A DNA stretch of 64,000 nucleotides, from assembly GCA_964059195.1 (NCBI GenBank), contig CAXKWD010000003.1:201462174-201526173 (forward strand), written 5' to 3'. This DNA comes from Ectobius pallidus (lineage: Eukaryota > Arthropoda > Insecta > Blattodea > Ectobiidae). Within the stretch, counting starts at the first letter, position 1. Every line of letters begins with the position of its first letter. Of this stretch, positions 57,300 to 64,000 are shown piece after piece. Below the pieces are notes generated by a model. The model saw only the letters and a list, made by a program, of their open reading frames with translations, ran no database searches and was not told the DNA's origin. The translations under genes were made by a program, and so were the position numbers.

Positions 57300-59770
57300 A
57301 CAATTCCTAAGCAAGCTAAAGGAGCATTATATATTTTATGGAACCAAGAGGTTCATTGCTGGGCTTACAAGAGCCCCCATTCAACCCCTATACTGTGCTA
57401 ACTCCATCCAATCATCCCGAGCAAATCCTACTTCCCTCAAATCTATTCTAATATTGTCCTCCTAACTACATCTAGGTCTTCCAAGTGATCTCTTCCCTTC
57501 GGGTCTCCCAGTCAACACTTCTGAGATCTTTTTCCCCCCCATGCATGCAACATGTCCATCCCAATTCATCCCACGTGATTCAATTACCCATACTATATCC
57601 AGTGAAGAGTACAGGTTATGAAGCTCGTCGTTATGCAGTTTTCTCCAGTTCCAATTTTCATCTCTCTTAGGATCAAATATTTACCTAAGCACAGTGTTTT
57701 CGAACATTCTCAGATTATGTTCTTCCGAAAGCGTAAACGACCTTGTCTCATCTCCATATAATACAATTGGCAGGATAATTGTCTTATAAATTTTTATTCT
57801 TAGATTTATGGACATAAGAAGATAAGAGTTTCTGAAATGCATAAAAACAGGCATTTCCTGCTTTGAGTCCACACTTAACTTCATCCTTAATATTATCTGT
57901 ATCTGTAATTATTACTCCCAGATATCTGAATTTCTCCACTTATTTGAAAAATCTAGCGGCTATTCTAATATTTTGTATCACATTACTTTGATGTTTTATG
58001 ACCATATTTACTTAGTTTTTCTGTGTTAATTTCCAATCCAACATTCCTACATGCATCAAAAGACACTGTATTTCTCTAGATTGCGTTTATGTCATCACTC
58101 AACAGAAAAACGTCTGCATAAGCTAAAATCGGGTGACTGACATTTAATTCTAGACCTACGCTGTTTTTCTGAACTTTCCTAATACCGGTAGCATATTCCA
58201 AAGCAAAATTAAAAAGCAAAGGCGATAGTGCATCTCCTTGCTTCAAGCTGCTTCTAATGGCAAACCTATCTGATAGAAGTTTCCCCTGCCTTGACACTGC
58301 TATAGGTTTCATTTAGACACATTTTGATCAGCCTAACTAACTTCTTTTTGGTATCCCAAACTCATTGAGGATATTGTACAATTTGTCTCACCTAAGGAAT
58401 CATACACCTTCTTAAAATCAATATAGGCTATAGCAGGTGAAAAGACTTATTATATTCCTACTTTTTTTCCAAGATTTGGCGAATACAAAATATATGATCA
58501 ATGGTTAATCTATTTTGCCTAAATCCACATTGGTGATCTCCAATGACTTTGTTCACATATGGGGTCAATCTTGACAGAATTATATTAGACAAAATGTTAT
58601 AAGATATCTCTGAGTTTAATCTATCCCCAATTATCTTATTTAATTTTGCTGGAATTCAGTCATCGCCTTGAGAATTTTGTTTTTAGTTTGCCTATAAGCT
58701 CTTTCTACTTCTGTTAGGAACAGGTCAGCAACCAAATGTGAATATTTTGGTTTCCACACTTTGGACTTCAGTACATTTAATAACTCATAGAATTTTTTTA
58801 ATCCCTAACATTTATGTATTTACAGTTGACTCCCTCTAGTCCGGCCGACTTCATGGAATGAGCCATCTGCTCACGGAAGGATTTCTTACGGCAGTAATAG
58901 ACTAGAATAAACATGTCTGTTTAGTTTCCAGTCTTAAGTGTAAACAAATCACATCAGTTCACTTGACGATGTAATGTTCATGAAGAAGTGGCGTGATTAG
59001 GCTTTCAAAGAAACAGTTCAACTAAAAAAGCAGAAGAAAACAACAGATTTATTTTCATTTTGAAATTGTAATTGTAATACTGTATTTTAATTTTTGGATA
59101 AGTACGGTTTAAAAATCGACAAAACCATCTTAAAAGTTGATTTTTGCTTTAATAGGTTATACTTTACATGTTTAAAAGACCGGGGTGGCCGGATTAGAGG
59201 GAGCCTACTGTAATGTTTTCCTCTAATTCATTTATTTTGTATTTGAGATAGTTTTTTTCCCCATTCTAATGGTTCTAGAGGTTTCTCAATTAGCATTGTT
59301 GAGATTTTTGACAGTAGTTTAATGCAAATTCTGCAACCAATGTAGTTTCCCCTGCTATCTCGCATTTACTAATTTCATGCACTCATCATCAAACCACGAT
59401 TTATTGATTTCAGTTCAAGCAATCCCGATTTTTCTTTGGTGGATAGCCTTTTAAAACATTACCAGACTTTATCGATGTTCAAATCATTCGTAGCTTCTGG
59501 TTCTGCAATGTTTTGTAGAACTGCAAATCTATCTGAAATCTCAATTTGGGATGTGTTCTTAATTTGATCTAGCTTTTTCAGATTGAATCTCCCTATCTCA
59601 AAATTGTGCGTAGTTCCTTTGTTTAATGAATGTTTTTCCTGAATAAATTCAACTATCAGACAAAGGTCTGAATCGCAGTCAGCGTCTGTAAAAGTTTGAA
59701 CATCAATTATACTATTCTCTATTCTATGTAAGAACCAGAGCCCTATTTGTTAATAATATGTTAGTATTAT
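57300..59770 (-). pseudogene. Degraded RTE-like LINE, split by a pogo-like MITE
   Basis: On the minus strand: endonuclease end and linker at 59740-59390 (DADCDSDLCLIVEFIQEKHS, EIGRFNLKKLDQIKNTSQIE), RT parts at 58400-58070 (SLKQGDALSPLLFNFALEYA, motif C altered to YADVFLL) and the C-terminal region at 57884-57681 (SINLRIKIYKTIILPIVLYG, SEEHNLRMFENTVLR). Many stops and frameshifts. A MITE at 58823-59210 interrupts it. It reads in the same direction as the LINE at 55990-56870 but is a different copy. Confidence 0.78.
58823..59210. mobile_element. Pogo-like MITE, second copy
   Basis: Ends CAGTTGACTCCCTCTAGTCC and GGATTAGAGGGAGCCTACTG with TA at 58821-58822 and 59211-59212. It matches 8703-9124 but lacks about 60 bp near the right end and has an extra GAAGAAGTGGCG block in the middle. 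Confidence 0.85.
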
Positions 59771-60284
59771 TAGTACTCATAATATTAATAAAGTGCCAAT
59801 ATGGTACTTTATGAAACTGTGTGGGGACAGGACAAAATCTTGTTTCATCGAGATGTGTACACTACTCATAAAATACGTTCACAAATATTATTAGTTCATT
59901 AATCAGCAGATTGAGTAGAAGGTTGTTAAGCCTGATTTATTTGGACTTTGTTTCTTCTTTTTTGTAACGATTCTACATTTTCATCTATTGCCTTATTAAC
60001 GTTGTATGTCTCTTCCCTATTTGCTTTTTTATGAACAGCTTTTATTATTTTTTTGTGGATTAGGACATAATAAGTAGCTATGAGAAATCAATAAACCTAT
60101 CGAACACTTATTCAAGGTATTATTACTTATTTACTTTTATGTCATGCGCATCGTGAATGATGCTATAGACTACAACAATACAATAGAGACTATCATCTTT
60201 GCTGTGTAGAGTCGATGTATGGTATAAAACAAACCCCCCTAAGAAGGAGTGAAAAGAAAAAGAAAAAGAATAATAATAATAATA
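59771..60284. other. Stretch without recognised features
   Basis: AT-rich; (AAT)n at 60271-60292 is where the next hAT inserted. Nothing else seen. Confidence 0.5.
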
Positions 60285-60292
60285 ATAATAAT

Positions 60293-61126
60293 CAGGCCAC
60301 GGATTCTGATGACATGCCATCTTTTTATTGATGCTTCATAGACATTGCTAACTTGTAGATTAAACCTAATCATGGCCTCTAGATTATAGAAATGCATTTT
60401 TATTAGGTTAGTTTTTGTCATTTTATGAAATTTTATATTTTTAGGGCATTTACTTCAATTTTACATAATTATTTTGTCATTTTCATGACATTTGCTTCCT
60501 TATTTTGTCATTTTCGTGACATTTGCTTCCTTATTTTGTCATTTTCATGCATTTGAATATGTAAATAAATTAATAGGTTACTACCGACAATACAACATTT
60601 TGTAGAAACTACTATCGGCCAAGCACGAGAAAAACTCTGAGCAGCACGAGGAGCGGTACGTGACGTCATACCATGCTACTATTCACTAAGAAAGCACTGT
60701 CACCTTGCAGCTTGGAATACACTGCACACTGGAGGCTAATGTTTACAACTCGCTTACAACATAGGGGCTCGTCTTTTCTCTGCCCAATCAGAACGCTATT
60801 ATCCTCCTGTTTGTGAACCAACCCCTTTCACCGCACTCCGCTAACAGAGGTTTACTCGTGCTTGGCCGATAGTACTTCAAAATCAATTTTCTTTCTTTTC
60901 TTCTCAGATGCTCCAATCAAGAACAAAGAACCAACATTTTAGACCTACATCATCCTTTCTGCATTTACAGTTTTTACAATTATATACAAATTAGTCTATA
61001 ACTTTGTGCGTACAATAATAATTTTTGTTTTAGGTCATTCTTTATATTTATTGTAATTTTCTTTAAAACTTAGGGTCATTTTATAGGTCATTTTTTAAAC
61101 AATTTTAGATCAGAATCCGGGCCCTG
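60293..61126. mobile_element. hAT MITE with 8-bp duplication and nested MITE
   Basis: Ends CAGGCCACGGATTCTGATG and the complement of ATCAGAATCCGGGCCCTG. Both flanks are ATAATAAT (60285-60292, 61127-61134), the left in a microsatellite. TTTTGTCATTTTCATGACATT repeats match, inverted, those of 54792-55548. A TA MITE is nested at 60612-60872. Confidence 0.88.
60612..60872. mobile_element. Short MITE nested in the hAT
   Basis: CTATCGGCCAAGCACGAG and CTCGTGCTTGGCCGATAG are perfect 18-bp inverted repeats with TA on each side (60610-60611, 60873-60874). 261 bp, GC-richer than its surroundings. Confidence 0.88.
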
Positions 61127-61149
61127 ATAATAATGGACTTTTCTTCTAA

Positions 61150-61480
61150 TGGCACACTTCACAAAACCATCTGCTTTATCCAGTTCAGGCTTAGATATCT
61201 TTCTATTTGTTGATGGTGTTTCTTTCTTTTTTTCCCCCTCTTTTTTTCTACACTCAGATATGCCGTATATTGTGATGTTAATTTAACAGTATCATTTACA
61301 ATAACAGTTGGATGTTCTTGCATAAGTTTATTGAAAATATTCAATACTATTGTCTTCTCACCACTCCTTAATGTCTTACCTTTAAAATGCTTCTTTATTT
61401 CACATACATTATCATCTGTCAAACTATAGAGGTTAGCCATGTTTATTAGCATTAATGACAAACACGCAAACAGATGGCTG
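61150..61480 (-). pseudogene. Unidentified coding fragment, possibly a transposase N-terminus
   Basis: The minus-strand frame has MANLYSLTDDNVCEIKKHF, GKTLRSGEKTIVLNIFNKLM and EHPTVIVNDTVKLTSQYT, then a Lys/Arg-rich end. A frameshift near 61270 leads to SECRKKEGEKKKETPSTNRK. The pattern (VLNIFNKLM...VKLTSQYTGIS) resembles the helix-turn-helix start of IS630/Tc1-like transposases such as 50735-51096, but the match is weak. It abuts the right TSD of the hAT 60293-61126. Confidence 0.45.
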
Positions 61481-61548
61481 TTAAGTCGAACAGAAGAAAA
61501 CAAAAACTTAGATAAATGAAGCATTTACCTTTCCAATCTATCCTATAT

Positions 61549-61914
61549 CAGGGTGTCCACAGAAATTTCAAAATAAATTTCCATAATCAAAAACTTCCAT
61601 TTCCCTGACCACAAGAATTGATGTTTTCAGACGTTCTAATTTTGTAAACTAAATAAAAATAAATCCATCCTTCTCCAACCCCATAGTAAAAATAAGAAAT
61701 GAATAGCTCAAGTACTGAAAAGAAAATTCTTTACACAGTCTTGGATACAGCAAAACACATGCCCCTCACATTTCACCCACTAGGGTTAATTATTTTCCTT
61801 GACTATTCCATATTTTTTTACAGATTTCTTTGACTTTTCCTTTATTTTACAAAATTTCCTGACTTTCCCTGACCAATTTCAATTTCCATGACTTTCCAGA
61901 TTGTGGACAGCCTG
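61549..61914. mobile_element. MITE with CAGG(G)TGTCCAC ends
   Basis: CAGGGTGTCCACA and TGTGGACAGCCTG are inverted repeats with one mismatch. AATTTCCATGACTTTCC-type motifs recur inside. TATAT stands at both sides, though the left copy precedes the end directly and the class is unsure. 366 bp. Confidence 0.65.
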
Positions 61915-62427
61915 TATATTAAGTAACAATAATCTAAACCTATTTTAATTTAACAAAGTGAAAAAAGTTAAATCAATAAATACTATGTTCACAGTACCGG
62001 GCCTATATTTCGTAACATGATAAGGTCTCCAACCAATCACAGCCCAAGTAATGACATCACAGGTAGCCTACTATATTTCATAACAGTTGTTTACTTGAAG
62101 TCTGGTTCTTATGTTGGATAGATAATAGACTGCCTTCCTGCATCTATTAGCACATGGTCGATTTGATTATGAGTAATTCCATCCGGTGAAATCTGTGTAT
62201 TTATGAATACCATGATATGGGAATTTTACACACTTTACGATTAAATTTTTAGCAGAGCAAAATTCACTAACGTAACCCTTTGTCGTTGCTCTGCAAGAGG
62301 AGACTTTCATTCCCAATCGTGAGCTTGAAAATATCCTCCCTTCCTACTTTTGCCCTGAAATCTACAATTTTCATGTGATATGGCCGGAAACTCATCAAAT
62401 GTTCATTCTATTTCAACATAAAAAAAT
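61915..62427. other. Stretch without recognised features
   Basis: AT-rich. CTCTGCAAGAGGAGACTTTC and neighbouring bases may be worn LINE sequence on the minus strand, but no motif is clear. Confidence 0.4.
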
Positions 62428-63163
62428 CCCTTTAGGCAGGCCTACAGGCTGAGGTAGATTTCGAAGTGCTTTTGGTTTAATTTATTATCGCTGCGCAGCA
62501 CTCTTCTTTTTTAGCCATGGCATGGCAAACCTGCAGTAAAGAGGAAGAGCCTACAATCATTTGTTTTAACAACAAGAATAGGATATTATATTCTGGGAGG
62601 CCGTGCGCAAGATCAGCAATGAATAAAATTAGCAAAGCCGCTAAACAAGACAAAATTATGATATTATAATAGGCCTAATTCTTTTAAGTGTTATTATTTT
62701 CAAACATTAAAATCTCGCGTCATATGAGAGCTATCAAGAAACTATTTATTGATTTGTAGAGTACTCATCAAGAGCTTTTTCAATGATACCCCACAAGACG
62801 TGGTTTTAAAAGTTTCGAATTTTCATCCCCCACCCCACCCCCACCCTCACTCGAACCCCCGAATCGTTGGTGTCACTGTGAACTCCATAGGGAGTACTCT
62901 AATTTATTCAAACAAAGTTTCCCTCTATACCTCATAGGGGCCGAGATATACATTTTTAAAAGTTTCAACCCCCTCCCCCGACCACCCCCTTGGGTCAACT
63001 TTGCTCATTAACGAACTTGTCCGAACTATTGGGCCTAGAAACATCATATTAAAATTTGGTTCAAATATCTTCAAAATTACGGCCGCTATCGTGTAAAGAT
63101 ATATATAAATATCACAAAAAAAATTTTTGAGCGGGCGGTGGTTTCGTACTCAGGGGAGCATGA
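62428..63163. repeat. Interspersed repeat, longer copy of 39922-40365
   Basis: AAAAATCCCTTTAGGCAGGC to ACTCAGGGGAGCAT. Bases 62695-62988, absent from the other copy, include C-rich TTCATCCCCCACCCCACCCC and GGCCGAGATATACATTTTTA. Both copies show the phrase GAACTTGTCCGAACTATTGG. Class unknown. Confidence 0.78.
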
Positions 63164-63189
63164 AACGTAAAGATATGAAAGAATTTTTC

Positions 63190-63570
63190 GAAAATCATGA
63201 CATGGTATCCATTGCAATAGGTAGATTTTTCTTAAAACTGTCCTTGTCATCATAGTCTTTATCCACTATTGGTGCATGGACATTCATAACTATGCCACAC
63301 CACCATCACCTTAAGATAATATTAAGAAAGCCTATCATTAATAAACTCTTTCTTAATGGCTGAATTGATTCTTTTATATATGAAGAACCCTGTCCCTAAT
63401 TGATGGTTGTTATAGTTTCCCACAGAAAAATGTATACACGTCTGTCTGTACTGAACCTTCACCCTCCCATCTAACTTCCTGAAATGCTGCTACATCTAAC
63501 TTGTATTTCTCTAATTCTCTAGTTACCAATTTAAGCTCCTAACATTCCATGTTACAAATCTATACTCTGA
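63190..63570 (-). pseudogene. RTE-type LINE endonuclease fragment
   Basis: Pieces on the minus strand: ELKLVTRELEKYKLDVAAFQ then EVRWEG at about 63535-63465, and VMNVHAPIVDKDYDDKDSFK at about 63285-63225. AxQEVRWxG carries the catalytic Glu, and NVHAPxxDKDxxxKDxFY is a standard RTE endonuclease string. Frameshifts separate the parts. No RT follows; the repeat 62428-63163 lies downstream. Confidence 0.75.
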
Positions 63571-64000
63571 TTATTGACTTCCTCAGTGCAGTCCCTACCC
63601 AGAGATCTGATCGAGGGACTATTTTACGTCCAGAGAATTTTACACTGACAGGATCCATAAATCAAGTAAATGTTTCTTAACAGTATCTTTTACTATGAGA
63701 AGTCGTTAACCTCATGCCAAAACCCCCCCAAACTGGAGGACCACCTCGTGTCTTCTGTCTGCGAATGCTTATTCAATATATTTGTAGCCACCCTCCGTAT
63801 CTGGAGACTGTATCCTCTATCCGCAACCTGAGGACGTGCCAAGCTGTGGTGACAGATACTCACCCCTTATATAATAGCCTATATAATATATATGGGTGAT
63901 TCTTCAAATACGGGAAAATTTGTGTTCCGGAGTGATATTTCCCTTCAAATTCAACTTTTAAAAAAAATATAAATAAAAGTTTGTTTCTACTACTACCAAA
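63571..64000. other. End of window, no recognised gene
   Basis: Possibly the LINE 5' region for the endonuclease fragment. A 61-codon plus-strand frame at 63714-63899 has no known motif. Confidence 0.4.

Noticed and set aside
61150..61480. Host gene
   Set aside because: It abuts a hAT duplication, is frameshifted and resembles transposase N-termini; kept only as an uncertain fragment.

Overview
This is eukaryotic, almost certainly insect, nuclear DNA: AT-rich, with one split conserved gene, large introns and very dense interspersed repeats. The repeat mix (RTE-type and other LINEs, Penelope-like elements, hAT, mariner, pogo-like, Harbinger-like and Helitron copies, tRNA-derived SINEs) and the GTTAGGTTAGG motifs suit a large hemimetabolous genome such as a cockroach or termite. 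I could not run a search to confirm the species.

The only host gene I can support is the insect orthologue of FBXO11, on the minus strand. Seven coding exons lie between 35235 and 467, all with GT..AG borders and matching phases: a low-complexity N-terminal exon with an SPY-x-LRRK motif (35235-34861), the F-box exon (31513-31360), a linker and beta-helix exon (29123-28555), and four beta-helix exons (19349-19105, 13789-13486, 8265-7962, 687-467). Together they give 2172 coding bases, about 724 residues. The first exon(s) and the C-terminal part, including the UBR-type zinc finger, are not in the window. FBXO11 is the substrate receptor of an SCF ubiquitin ligase.

The introns hold stacked mobile elements whose borders can often be read from target-site duplications (TSDs). 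Examples: a TA-flanked element (3460-7640) inside a mariner and itself containing a hAT (3932-7109); a TA-flanked element (14660-16208) containing a hAT with perfect TSDs (14857-15882); hAT copies at 22243-23815 and 30224-31202; an intact 923-residue LINE ORF (10167-12938); palindromic Penelope-type tails with hammerhead-like ribozyme cores (16273-16871, 29327-29590); and a Harbinger-like element (32588-33539) next to its own duplicated empty site.

From 35236 to 64000 I see no host gene, only repeats: nested Helitrons (35792-37227, 38388-39059), a LINE / Penelope complex (40540-44836), a 3.5 kb element with ~0.6 kb inverted termini carrying a degraded gene of the PIN-like/CXC family (45775-49307), a LINE RNase H fragment (49480-50420), an IS630/Tc1-like transposase split by a SINE cluster and an RTE LINE (50735-53790), a SINE (54001-54292), more hATs (54792-55548, 60293-61126), and degraded RTE-like LINEs (55990-56870, 57300-59770, 63190-63570). 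The long-terminal-repeat-flanked PIN/CXC element and the hammerhead-bearing palindromes are the most unusual things here.
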